Assembly: GCA_002343505.1 (NCBI GenBank)
Contig: DDQZ01000080.1
Coordinates: 1-27,293, forward strand
Length of the DNA stretch: 27,293 nucleotides
DNA from: Verrucomicrobiaceae bacterium UBA2429
Lineage (GTDB): Bacteria; Verrucomicrobiota; Verrucomicrobiia; Verrucomicrobiales; Verrucomicrobiaceae
Direction of reading: 5' to 3'
How positions within the stretch are numbered: position 1 is the first letter of the stretch; every line of letters starts with the position of its first letter. Below, piece after piece: positions 7,449 through 15,055 of the stretch. The translations under genes were made by a program, and so were the position numbers. Below the pieces are notes generated by a model. That model was not told the DNA's origin. It ran no database searches and was given only the letters and a program-made list of their open reading frames with translations.

Positions 7449-8405
7449 ATGAACCTGCGCGAACAACTTCGAATCCTCCTCCCGGAGATCCTGCCCGACG
7501 ATCCCGACCAGGCCATCAAGGGCACCGAGCTCATCCGCATGGTGCGGCTGCGGCTGGCCGGGGATTACAGTGACGCCACGCTGCGCTACCACTTCTCCAT
7601 TCTGTCCTACGACTCCACCTCCCCTATTGCCAAGGTGGATCAGGGCCAGGGATACTACCTGCGCCAGGCCAGGCGCGCGCCGGACTCCACATCGGAGGCG
7701 TATCTGTCCTTTGCGGCGGGGCCGGAGGGGGATGCAAGAGTGGCGCGTTTTTTGCGCCTGCTGGCCATCTATGAGCGGCGGAGCCTGCCGTTGGCGCAGC
7801 ACCCCTTTCAGTTGAATGGACGGGGCCGCGAGGAACTGGAAGTGCGGGGGCATTGGGACATCCCTGACCTCGTCATTGCCGAATGGGATCTGGAAACCGG
7901 GGCGGACGACAATGTCACGCGTTTCGACTCCGCCATGATCAATCTGCGCCGGCATCTCGGTGGTCCCGAAGCCGGCATCACAGGCGTGCAGATCAAAAGC
8001 GGCGTCACCCTGGAGAACTGCCGCGCCGAGTTTTTTCAGACCCTCAGCGCCACAAGCTGGACACTCCAGAGCGAGATGGTCGTGGCGGAGCCGCTCAACG
8101 ACGAAGCCCTCGTCAGGGCGCTGCGCTCCCTGGGCAGCCAGTTCGGGGTTGGCATCAGCAGCCTTGGCATCAACACCGCCCAGCTCGACGAACTGCCCTC
8201 CGCCGCCGACATCACGAGGATGAGTGCCGCAGAGTTCGACAGCGTGCTCGCCAAGCTGCGCCCCCAGCGTGTGACAGCGCCGCAGTTGCGCCAGCGAATG
8301 GATTGGACGGCACTTTCCTCCCTCAGGGAGAAGCACGCCAGTGTCGAGGAACTCATCCGATGGCTCGGCGGCAGTCTGGCCGCCGGGCGCCCGGCGGAGC
8401 GGTGA
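7449..8405 (+). CDS. Unassigned protein: winged-helix-like N terminus and possible PD-(D/E)XK (Mrr-like) nuclease core
   Basis: A 318-residue soluble protein with no signal peptide. Residues about 1-72 look like a DNA-binding winged helix: KGTELIRMVRLRLAGDYSDATLRYHFSILSYD, then a beta hairpin ending IAKVDQGQGYYLR. Residues about 115-240 hold HWDIPDLVIAEWDLE (135-149), then ITGVQIKSGVTLENCRAEFF (177-196), SWTLQSEMVVAEPL, and FGVGISSLGINTAQLDEL. D140, E145 and Q181-I-K183 could be a D-E-QxK variant of the PD-(D/E)XK active site, as in Mrr-like enzymes, but this is by eye and the spacing is loose. I recall similar winged-helix/restriction-fold proteins annotated only as uncharacterised. It could be a nuclease, or an inactive relative used for DNA binding or regulation. 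It starts 53 bases after the glycosyltransferase and is convergent with the pentapeptide gene. No methyltransferase partner is seen. Confidence 0.6.
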   Translation: MNLREQLRILLPEILPDDPDQAIKGTELIRMVRLRLAGDYSDATLRYHFSILSYDSTSPIAKVDQGQGYYLRQARRAPDSTSEAYLSFAAGPEGDARVARFLRLLAIYERRSLPLAQHPFQLNGRGREELEVRGHWDIPDLVIAEWDLETGADDNVTRFDSAMINLRRHLGGPEAGITGVQIKSGVTLENCRAEFFQTLSATSWTLQSEMVVAEPLNDEALVRALRSLGSQFGVGISSLGINTAQLDELPSAADITRMSAAEFDSVLAKLRPQRVTAPQLRQRMDWTALSSLREKHASVEELIRWLGGSLAAGRPAER

Positions 8406-8414
8406 GCGGCCCGC

Positions 8415-8882
8415 TCACTCCAGGCCGCGCGTGTCGTTGAGCTTGGCGCCGGCCAGGATCATTCCACCCTGCTTCGCGCCTGTGAGATCCGCCGCGATGA
8501 GGTCCGCGTCTGTGAAGTCCGCTCCCGTCAGGTCAGCCCCGTCCAGCCGCGCGCCGGAGAGGTCCGCTCCGCGCAAATTCGCCCCGGACAAGTTCGCGCC
8601 GCTGAGCGTGACCCCGCCCAGGTCCGCCCCGCCTAGATCTGCGCCCGTGAGATTCGCACCTTCGAAGGTCGCTCCGCTGAAGTCCGCGCCTGAAAGATTC
8701 GTCCCCGCCAAATCCGCGCCATCGAAGACCGTGCCGACAAACTGCGCCCTGGCCAGGTTCAGTCCGGCCAGATCGTGGCCGGAAAGGTTCAGACCAGTCT
8801 CGTCAATACGCCTGCCTTGCGCGCCTGAAGATTCGAGCCAGAGCGCGTGATCCGACAATTCCTGGGTGGTGATGGAAGCCAT
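8415..8882 (-). CDS. Pentapeptide-repeat protein
   Basis: A 155-residue protein. The ATG at 8882 (MASITTQELSDHALWLESSG) is chosen because the upstream open frame, which reaches 8993, reads as unrelated basic sequence. After a helical 25-residue lead, residues about 28-150 are some 24 tandem A(D/N)LxG units (for example GADLAGTNLSGADFSG and GANLSGANLRGADLSG), with L or F at each centre. This is the signature of the right-handed quadrilateral beta-helix seen in MfpA/Qnr. The N-terminal lead (a LESSGAQGRRIDETGLNLSG stretch) suggests a domain cap. There is no signal peptide, so it is probably cytosolic. The substrate or partner is unknown: such proteins can mimic DNA or act in protein contacts, but most have no known function. 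It is divergent from the DUF1501 gene and convergent with the winged-helix gene (9 bases between stops). Confidence 0.9.
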   Translation of the reverse strand: MASITTQELSDHALWLESSGAQGRRIDETGLNLSGHDLAGLNLARAQFVGTVFDGADLAGTNLSGADFSGATFEGANLTGADLGGADLGGVTLSGANLSGANLRGADLSGARLDGADLTGADFTDADLIAADLTGAKQGGMILAGAKLNDTRGLE

Positions 8883-9032
8883 GCGTGGATATGACCTGCG
8901 GACCCGCCCTGGCGCAAGAAACAAAATGAACCATCCATGACCGTTGAAGCGGACGGCCGCTTGTCGCAGGCGCGCGAGTGCTCCATGCCTCAATACAGGC
9001 TAAAAGGCCGCGACCTCGCGCGTTTGAGTGTC

Positions 9033-10427
9033 ATGTCTCCGGCCACGCCTCCGTTCGTCTCCCGCCGCCGTCTTCTTGGCGGAGCGGCGGCTGTCCTGCC
9101 CGGCGTGGCATTTTCCCATCTGCTGGCCGCTGAGCATGATCCGGCGGGGGCGGCGCATTTTCCGGCGAAGGCAAAGCGGGTCATCTGGCTGTTCATGCAT
9201 GGCGGCCCGAGTCATGTGGATCTTTTTGATCCCAAGCCGGAACTGGTCCGCCACGCTGGAAAGCCCCTGCCGGAGAGCCTGGGCGCGGTCGAGACGCGGC
9301 GGAAGGTGGCGGAGAATCCCTTGTTAGGCCCCGTTAAGCCGTTTCGAAGGCACGGGGCTGGCGGCATCGAGATCAGCGGGTTCCTGCCGCGCATGGCGGA
9401 GCTGGCGGATGAGATGTGCGTCATCCGAAGTTGCCACGGGGACAGTGTCAACCATCCGCAGTCGGTTTATCAGATGAACACCGGCTCCATTTTGATGGGC
9501 AAGCCGAGCCTGGGAAGCTGGGTGTCCTACGGCCTCGGCTCCGAGAACGCGGACATGCCCGCCTTTGTCGTGATGCCGGACCCCGGCGGTGGGCTGAAAG
9601 GCGGACCGCCTGCCTGGGGCAGCGCCTTCCTCCCCGCCACCCACCAGGGCACCACGCTCAGGCCGGGGGAAAATTCCATCCTGCATCTGCGCCCCGCCGG
9701 GGGGCAAAGCATCGCGCGCCAGCGCTCAACGCTGGACCTCGTGAACCGGCTGAACCAAGCGCACCAGTCCGCGCGCGCGGAGGACACGCATCTCGATGCC
9801 CGGATGCGCGCCTACGAGCTGGCCTTCCGCATGCAAAGCGCCGCGCCGGAGGCGGTGGACCTTTCGAAGGAGTCGGACGCGACGAAAACTCTCTACGGCC
9901 TGGACCAGCCGGTGACGCGCGAGTTCGGCACGCGCTGCCTGCTGGCGCGCCGGCTCGTGGAGCGCGGCGTGCGGTTTGTGCAGCTTTATTCCGGTGACAC
10001 GAATGGCTGGGATGCCCATGAGGATGTGCTGAAAAACCACACTGACTACTCAGCGCGCACCGACCAGCCCGTCGCGGCGCTCATTCTCGATCTCAAGCAG
10101 CGCGGCCTGCTCGATGACACCCTTGTCATCTGGGGCGGCGAATTCGGCCGGATGCCGATGAGTGAAAAGGGCACGGGCCGTGATCATAATCCCTGGGGTT
10201 ACACCACGGTGCTTTTCGGCGCGGGTGTGAAGCGCGGCCATGTCCACGGTGCCACGGACGACTTCGGCCTGCGCGCGGAGGTGGACAAGGTGCATGTGCA
10301 TGACCTGCACGCCACCATCCTGCATCTGCTCGGAGTGGACCACGAGCGCCTCACCCATCGTCACAACGGCCGTGACGAGCGCCTTACCGATGTCGCCGGC
10401 AATGTGGTGCGCGGCATCCTGGCCTGA
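9033..10427 (+). CDS. DUF1501 family protein, Tat-exported
   Basis: A 464-residue protein of the DUF1501 family, a member of the alkaline phosphatase/sulfatase superfamily fold, common in Planctomycetes and Verrucomicrobia. The ATG at 9033 puts a twin-arginine signal at the N terminus (SRRRLLGGAAAVLPGVAF, residues 10-27), so export in folded form is predicted. Family motifs: WLFMHGGPSHVDLFDPKP at 52-69, RRLVERGVRFVQLYSGD (roughly 299-315), GGEFGRMPMSEKGTGRDHNPWGYT at about 368-391, and DLHATILHLLGVDH near the end. Upstream in-frame ATGs (8937, 8985) would bury the Tat motif. It lies just before the DUF1549/DUF1553 gene, its usual partner; the exact function of the pair is not known, though a role in breakdown of complex polysaccharides has been suggested. 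The stop codon lies inside the 33-bp tandem repeat. Confidence 0.9.
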   Translation: MSPATPPFVSRRRLLGGAAAVLPGVAFSHLLAAEHDPAGAAHFPAKAKRVIWLFMHGGPSHVDLFDPKPELVRHAGKPLPESLGAVETRRKVAENPLLGPVKPFRRHGAGGIEISGFLPRMAELADEMCVIRSCHGDSVNHPQSVYQMNTGSILMGKPSLGSWVSYGLGSENADMPAFVVMPDPGGGLKGGPPAWGSAFLPATHQGTTLRPGENSILHLRPAGGQSIARQRSTLDLVNRLNQAHQSARAEDTHLDARMRAYELAFRMQSAAPEAVDLSKESDATKTLYGLDQPVTREFGTRCLLARRLVERGVRFVQLYSGDTNGWDAHEDVLKNHTDYSARTDQPVAALILDLKQRGLLDDTLVIWGGEFGRMPMSEKGTGRDHNPWGYTTVLFGAGVKRGHVHGATDDFGLRAEVDKVHVHDLHATILHLLGVDHERLTHRHNGRDERLTDVAGNVVRGILA

Positions 10428-10490
10428 ATCATGAAAGCGCTCCCTGTCATCCTGGCCTGAATCATGAAAGCGCTCCCTGTCATCCTGGCC
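10415..10490 (+). repeat. 33-bp tandem duplication across the DUF1501 stop and the DUF1549/1553 start
   Basis: The 33 bases at 10415-10447 are repeated exactly at 10448-10480, and the next ten bases (CATCCTGGCC, 10481-10490) begin a third copy. Each full copy contains the end of one gene (...ILA, TGA) and the start of the next (ATGAAAGCGCTCCCTGT). CATCCTGGCC occurs both at the end of DUF1501 and inside the next signal peptide, so a slip between these ten-base matches would make exactly this duplication. Confidence 0.97.
10431..10460 (+). other. Nine-codon reading frame created by the duplication
   Basis: ATG at 10431 reads MKALPVILA and stops at TGA 10458-10460. It is an exact copy of the first nine codons of the following gene, whose ATG begins three bases after this stop. 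It starts three bases after the DUF1501 stop. It could act as an accidental upstream frame that affects re-initiation at 10464, or have no effect. Confidence 0.6.
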
Positions 10491-12299
10491 TCCCTTGTCC
10501 TGCATGACGCGGTCCATGCCAGAGCCATTCGCGCCTCCGCCGACCCGGTGCGGGACGAGCCTCCGATCACGGAGGATGAGCGCGGGCACTGGTCCTTCCA
10601 GCCCCTGGCTTTCCCCGTCAAACCCGCGCGCAGCGGGCAGGCACGGGGCGCGTCCGCGGAACTCGACGGCTTGATTGAAAAGCGTCTGCTGGAGGCCGGT
10701 CTGACCCGCTCCGACGAAGCCGATGCCGCCACGCTCATCCGGCGTCTGTCCTTTGATCTCACGGGTTTGCCGCCGACTCCCGAGGAAGTGGATGCCTTCA
10801 TCAAGACGTGCGCCCGGGACAAAGACACGGCCATCCACGCTCTGGTGGAGCGCCTGCTTGCCAGTCCGGGTTATGGCGAGCATTGGGCGCAGTGGTGGCT
10901 CGATCTTGCGCGCTTCGCCGAGACCGACGGCTTTGAGCATGACAAGGAAAGGCCGCGCGCATGGCAATACCGCGACTGGGTGATCCGCGCGCTGAATGAA
11001 GACATGCCTTTTGATGAATTCGTGCGCCAGCAAATCGCCGGCGACCTTCTGGACGGAGGAGAGCCGGCCGCCACGGGCTTCCTTTTCTCCGGTCCGGACA
11101 TGCCCGACCTCAACAATCAGGACGAGCGCCGCCATGTCGTGCTCAATGACATCACCAGCACCACGGGGTCGGTCTTCCTCGGCCTCACCGTCGGCTGCGC
11201 CCAGTGCCACGATCATGCCTACGATCCTCTCAGCCAGGCCGACTTTTACCGGTTGCGCGCGTTTTTTGACAACACCGTCCTCACCGCGAGAGACAAGCCG
11301 CTCGGTCCGCAGGTGCGTGTCTTCACCGAGGGAGTGCCCGCCAGCACGGTCTTCGTCCGCGGCGAGTTCCGCCGGCCCGGCCCGGTGATCCAGCCCGGCT
11401 ATCCGCGCATCGCCGGTGGTCTGGACCAGCCTGCCGGGGACCGCGCCGCGCTGGCCCGATGGATCACGCGCGCGGACAACGCGCTTTTTTTGCGGGCCAC
11501 GGCCAACCGAGTCTGGCAGCAGCACTTTGGCCGCGCCATCGCGCCGACACCCGCCGATCTGGGCAGGCAAAGCCCGCCGCCCACGCATCCCGAGCTTCTC
11601 GACTGGCTGGCTGCCGAACTGCCCCGCCAGGGCTGGAGCTTGAAGCGCCTGCACAAGGCCATCGTTCTCTCCCAAACCTTCCGTCAGGCCACGCCTCCGC
11701 CCGGCATGAGCGGGGAAGCCATCGGCCTTTATGCCGCCATGCCGCGCAAGCGTCTGACCGGCGAGATGCTGCGCGACAGCTTGCTCGTGATCACAGGACA
11801 ACTCAACGCCAGGGCCGGCGGTCCCGGTGCGCGCCTGCCTCTGCCTGCGGAGATCAGCGGCACGCTTTTGAAAAAGCAGGCTGAGGCCACCCTGGATGAG
11901 AGCGAGCTGCGCCGCCGCAGCATCTACGCCTTCGCGCGCCGCAACGCGCGGCACCCCATCTTTGACCTCTTTGACCGGCCCGATGCGCTGGTGACGTGCT
12001 CGCGCCGCGAGACTTCGACCACGGCTCCGCAGGCCCTGCTGCTGATGAATTCCGAGCTCACCCAGGGCATTGCCTCCACCCTCGCCGGGCAGGCTTTGGC
12101 CGCCTGCGGTTCGGACATGGGCGCAATCGCTGATTTCGCGGTCCGGCGCTGTTTTTCCCGCGCGGCGTCAGCGGCTGAGCGGGACGCGGCGCGGCAGTTT
12201 CTGGACGGGCAGACCGCCCTCGCTCCCTCCTTCCAGGATGCCGTGGCCGACTACTGCCTGGCCTTGATCAACTCGAACGAGTTCGTGCATGTGGATTAG
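10464..12299 (+). CDS. DUF1549/DUF1553 (planctomycete cytochrome-C-like) protein
   Basis: A 611-residue exported protein of the DUF1549-DUF1553 family. The signal peptide is MKALPVILASLVLHDAVHARA. DUF1549 spans about residues 66-275: LIRRLSFDLTGLPPTPEEVDAF at 91-112, YGEHWAQWWLDLARFAETDGFEHDK at 137-161, and VGCAQCHDHAYDPLSQADFY around 243-262 with a heme-type C245-x-x-C248-H249. DUF1553 follows at about 325-600: NALFLRATANRVWQQHFGRAI, LLDWLAAELPRQGWSLKRLHKAIVLSQTF, RKRLTGEMLRDSLL, RREPS-like stretch TCSRRETSTTAPQALLLMNSEL, and LALINSNEFVHVD at the end. The two halves lie almost next to each other, so the protein is shorter than many relatives that carry a long insert. It follows DUF1501 on the same strand after the 33-bp duplication. 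Whether heme is bound is not known from the sequence. Confidence 0.9.
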   Translation: MKALPVILASLVLHDAVHARAIRASADPVRDEPPITEDERGHWSFQPLAFPVKPARSGQARGASAELDGLIEKRLLEAGLTRSDEADAATLIRRLSFDLTGLPPTPEEVDAFIKTCARDKDTAIHALVERLLASPGYGEHWAQWWLDLARFAETDGFEHDKERPRAWQYRDWVIRALNEDMPFDEFVRQQIAGDLLDGGEPAATGFLFSGPDMPDLNNQDERRHVVLNDITSTTGSVFLGLTVGCAQCHDHAYDPLSQADFYRLRAFFDNTVLTARDKPLGPQVRVFTEGVPASTVFVRGEFRRPGPVIQPGYPRIAGGLDQPAGDRAALARWITRADNALFLRATANRVWQQHFGRAIAPTPADLGRQSPPPTHPELLDWLAAELPRQGWSLKRLHKAIVLSQTFRQATPPPGMSGEAIGLYAAMPRKRLTGEMLRDSLLVITGQLNARAGGPGARLPLPAEISGTLLKKQAEATLDESELRRRSIYAFARRNARHPIFDLFDRPDALVTCSRRETSTTAPQALLLMNSELTQGIASTLAGQALAACGSDMGAIADFAVRRCFSRAASAAERDAARQFLDGQTALAPSFQDAVADYCLALINSNEFVHVD

Positions 12300-12305
12300 G
12301 CGCGC

Positions 12306-13733
12306 TCATCCGGCGATCATGCACCAGCCGAGCGCGAGGACAGGCCCAAGCACGAGGGTCAGGAGGCCGGGCGCCAGGTAGTCGGTGCCGCGCAGGCGTC
12401 CGCTGGCGTAGACGATGGCGTTTGGCGGAGTCGAGATCGGCAGCGCCATCGCCGTTGAGCAGGCCAGCGCCACCGGCACGACGAACATGGTCACATCCGC
12501 GTCTCCGCCCATGGCCTGGGCGATGACGAGTGTCACCGGCAGGAGGATGTTCGCGGCAGCCGTGTTGCTCATCAAATTCGAAATGCCCCCCGCGATCAGG
12601 CAGAGCACCAAGGAGGCCTGCCAGGACGGCATTTCCGCCTGCTGCACCAGCCCCGCCAGCCACTCGGCCAGCCCCGACTTTTCAATCCCCACACCGAGGG
12701 AAAGCCCGCCTGCCAGCAGGATGAGCACATCCCAGTCAATGGCGCGCATGTCCTGCTTGCGGATCACCCCGGCCATGGACAGCGCCACGATGGGCACAAA
12801 AGCCACCACACCGGTCGGAATGCCGTGCCACTCCCCGGACATCCACAGCAGCACCGTCACGGCAAACACGGCCAGCGTCAGCAGTCTCTGCCAGCGGCGG
12901 ACTCCCGAACCCTCCCTTGGCGCCTCCTGCAGCGGCGGCAGCGTGGATTTTTCACGGATCAGAGGCCGCGCCAGCAGGGCCCACACGACGGCGAAGAGCA
13001 GCAGCGCGGGTGGCAGCGCCAGAAACACCCAGCGTAGAAAATCCACAGGAGCATCGTCCTCCAGAAGCGCCGCGGCGATGGCGTTCGGCGGAGTGCCGAT
13101 GATGGTTGCCATGCCGCCCAGGTTTGCCGCGCAGGCCAGTCCTAGCAGCAGCGCGCGCGCCGTCTTCGACCCCTCAGGCAGGCTTGCCAGCGCCGGGCGC
13201 AGCATCGCCAGCATCATGGCCGCCGTGGCAGTGTTCGACATGAACATGCTGAACACAAAAGCCAGCGCCATGACCGCCGGCAGCAGCCGTGACGGGCTGC
13301 CCCGCGTCCACGCCAGCACCCTGCCCGCCACATGCCGGTCCAGGCCCGTGCGCTCCGCCGCGCGCGCCAGCACCAGGCCGCCAAAGAAAAGCCACATCGG
13401 CGGACTCGACCACGGCCTCACATAGTCCTCCCATGCCTTCGAGTCGCCCGTCTCCGCCAGCACGCCGCCCTCGCGTCCCAGGGTGATAATTTGCAGTCCG
13501 ATCACCAGCAGCGCCACGGCGAACGCGGGGATCGCCTCAGTGATCCAAAGTCCCGCCCCCAGCATCACGATGCCCAGCGAGCAGCGCCCCGCGTCCCCCA
13601 GCCCGGGATGCTCCGGCCATGCCGCCGCCGCATAGGCAGCCAGCGCGCAGAGACTGAACTTCAGCACCGCCCGGCCAGAGTCGAACTCGAACCGCCTCAT
13701 CAAACGGTGAATTTCATTGCGCGTGTCCAGCAT
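12306..13733 (-). CDS. SLC13/DASS family sodium-coupled carboxylate (or anion) transporter
   Basis: A 475-residue polytopic membrane protein with roughly 11-13 hydrophobic segments. The divalent-anion:sodium symporter hallmarks are present twice, as expected for the inverted-repeat fold: WITEAIP at 63-69, MSNTATAAMM at 165-174 with SNT, GTPPNA at 213-218, then LMSNTAAANILLP at 387-399 with the second SNT, and STPPNAIVYASG at 434-445. The SNT motifs bind substrate carboxylates and sodium in VcINDY and NaCT. Likely substrates are dicarboxylates such as succinate, but sulfate or other anions are possible in this family. It is convergent with the DUF1549/1553 gene (stops 6 bases apart) and divergent from the RNA methyltransferase. 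There is no strong ribosome binding site, only GAAG-like bases upstream. Confidence 0.93.
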   Translation of the reverse strand: MLDTRNEIHRLMRRFEFDSGRAVLKFSLCALAAYAAAAWPEHPGLGDAGRCSLGIVMLGAGLWITEAIPAFAVALLVIGLQIITLGREGGVLAETGDSKAWEDYVRPWSSPPMWLFFGGLVLARAAERTGLDRHVAGRVLAWTRGSPSRLLPAVMALAFVFSMFMSNTATAAMMLAMLRPALASLPEGSKTARALLLGLACAANLGGMATIIGTPPNAIAAALLEDDAPVDFLRWVFLALPPALLLFAVVWALLARPLIREKSTLPPLQEAPREGSGVRRWQRLLTLAVFAVTVLLWMSGEWHGIPTGVVAFVPIVALSMAGVIRKQDMRAIDWDVLILLAGGLSLGVGIEKSGLAEWLAGLVQQAEMPSWQASLVLCLIAGGISNLMSNTAAANILLPVTLVIAQAMGGDADVTMFVVPVALACSTAMALPISTPPNAIVYASGRLRGTDYLAPGLLTLVLGPVLALGWCMIAG

Positions 13734-13809
13734 GGCATTTCTTCAGTGCATCCCCGCTTGTCCTCAAGCAAGGATTCAGCCAGAAAGCATTCACCTATCC
13801 GCAATCCCC
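13734..13809. promoter_or_regulatory. Divergent intergenic region with a short inverted repeat
   Basis: The 76 bases between the transporter start and the methyltransferase start must hold the promoter of one or both. GCTTG (13756-13760) and CAAGC (13765-13769) form a small inverted repeat around TCCT, which could be an operator half-site pair. No convincing -35/-10 pair was found by eye. Confidence 0.25.
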
Positions 13810-15024
13810 ATGCCTCCGCGCAAATTCCAGCCCCACCCTTTCAGCTATCATCAAGAACTGGACCTGGTCATTGAAAACCTCGCCAACGAGGGGCGCGGCG
13901 TGGCGCGGGTGGACGGCTGGGTGGTCTTTGTCTCCTTCGCGCTTCCAGGCGAGCGTGTCCGCGCGCGCGTGTTCCGCAACCACAAGAACTACTCCGAGGC
14001 TGACCTCGTCGAAGTCATCGAACCCTCGCCCGACCGTGTCGAGCCTCGGTGCGCGCTCTTTGGCCAGTGCGGCGGCTGCCAGTATCAGCATCTGGCTTAT
14101 GACAGGCAGCTTGAATGGAAGCGAAGCCAGGTCGGGGAACTGCTCTGGCACATGGCGCGCATCAAGCATCCCGTCCTGCCAGTCATTCCCTCGCCGCGTC
14201 AATACGGCTACCGGTCAAAGATCACCCCGCATTTTCAAAAGCCGAAAAATGGCGAAATCGGCGCCATCGGCTTCCTGCGCGCAGGCACGCGCAATGCCAT
14301 GGTGGATGTGGCGCGCTGCCCCATCGCCATGGATGCCTTGAATGCCGAACTCAGCCGCGCGCGCGAGGCCGCGCGCGCTGTGCCAGGCACCTTCAAAAAC
14401 GGCGCCACCCTGCTCATGCGCGCCGCTGCCAACGGAGTGCTGACGCGCCCGGATGAGACCGCTGTTGAAGACGTTGGCGGGGTCCGCTTCGAGTTTCATG
14501 CGGGCGATTTTTTCCAAAACAACCCCTTCATCCTGCCGGAGTTCGTCTCCCACGCCGTGCGGGAGGCCGCGGCCAGCGGCGCGCGCCGCCTTGTGGACGC
14601 CTACTGCGGCAGCGGCCTCTTTGCCATCAGCGCAGCGCGTGAGTTTCAGGAGGTCATCGGTGTGGAGATCTCCGAAGGCGCCGTGAGAAAAGCCGCTCAC
14701 AACGCGGAGATCAACGGCCTCACCCACTGCCGCTTTCTCGCCGCCGACGCGGCCGCCATTTTCGAATCCATTGAGGGCGGTGGCTCTGAAACCGTGGTCA
14801 TCATAGACCCGCCGCGCGCCGGGTGCAGCGAGGATTTCCTCCGCCAGCTCTTTGCTTTCGCCCCGCGCCGTGTCGTCTATGTCTCCTGCAACCCCGCCAC
14901 CCAGATGCGCGATCTCGCCCTGTTCACCGAAGCCGGGTTCAATCTGCTCAAAGTCCAGCCTTTCGACCTCTTTCCGCAGACGCGGCACCTGGAGTGCGTG
15001 ATGACGCTTGAGAAAAGCGGGTGA
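13810..15024 (+). CDS. TrmA/RlmC/RlmD-family RNA (uracil-5-)-methyltransferase
   Basis: A 404-residue S-adenosylmethionine-dependent enzyme that methylates C5 of a uridine in 23S rRNA or tRNA. The ATG at 13810 starts just before a TRAM RNA-binding domain (about 15-72, with IENLANEGRGVARVDGWVVFV and LPGERVRARV). Three iron-sulfur cysteines, C81, C87 and C90 (CALFGQCGGCQYQH), and a fourth, C170 (VARCPIAM), fit the RlmC/RlmD type with a 4Fe-4S cluster; TrmA itself lacks them. The Rossmann part has FFQNNPF at 234-240, LVDAYCGSGLFA at 261-272, DPPRAGC at 333-339, the catalytic nucleophile C360 in VYVSCNPATQMRDL, and HLECV near the end with base E395. RlmD (m5U1939-type) is the usual assignment, but the exact target cannot be read from sequence. 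It is convergent with the aldolase gene. Confidence 0.93.
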   Translation: MPPRKFQPHPFSYHQELDLVIENLANEGRGVARVDGWVVFVSFALPGERVRARVFRNHKNYSEADLVEVIEPSPDRVEPRCALFGQCGGCQYQHLAYDRQLEWKRSQVGELLWHMARIKHPVLPVIPSPRQYGYRSKITPHFQKPKNGEIGAIGFLRAGTRNAMVDVARCPIAMDALNAELSRAREAARAVPGTFKNGATLLMRAAANGVLTRPDETAVEDVGGVRFEFHAGDFFQNNPFILPEFVSHAVREAAASGARRLVDAYCGSGLFAISAAREFQEVIGVEISEGAVRKAAHNAEINGLTHCRFLAADAAAIFESIEGGGSETVVIIDPPRAGCSEDFLRQLFAFAPRRVVYVSCNPATQMRDLALFTEAGFNLLKVQPFDLFPQTRHLECVMTLEKSG

Positions 15025-15034
15025 GCTCCGCCAT

Positions 15035-15055
15035 GCCGGATGGCCGGCGCGTTTT
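15035..15055 (+). terminator. Possible weak terminator after the methyltransferase
   Basis: GCCGG (15035-15039) and CCGGC (15044-15048) form a 5-bp stem with a 4-base loop, followed by GCG and TTTT to 15055. The stem is short and the T run is not adjacent, so this is tentative. The T run touches the stop of the convergent aldolase. Confidence 0.3.

Noticed and set aside
8341..8850. 169-codon plus-strand frame with SAP/RSAP repeats
   Set aside because: It is the complement of the pentapeptide-repeat gene; the minus-strand A(D/N)LxG units are the real pattern.
10431..10460. MKALPVILA as a genuine conserved leader peptide
   Set aside because: It is an exact copy of the next gene's first nine codons and is fully explained by the duplication; no attenuator hairpin or regulatory codon run is seen, so it is listed only as a by-product frame.
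10050..11954. 634-codon open frame on the minus strand opposite DUF1501 and DUF1549/1553
   Set aside because: Covers two genes with conserved family motifs on the plus strand; its own translation has no recognisable domain and even repeats GQDDRERFHDS only because of the 33-bp duplication.
12268..12663. Minus-strand 131-codon frame at the end of the transporter gene
   Set aside because: Out-of-frame shadow of the SLC13 gene, whose second SNT and STPPNA motifs occupy the same bases in the correct frame.
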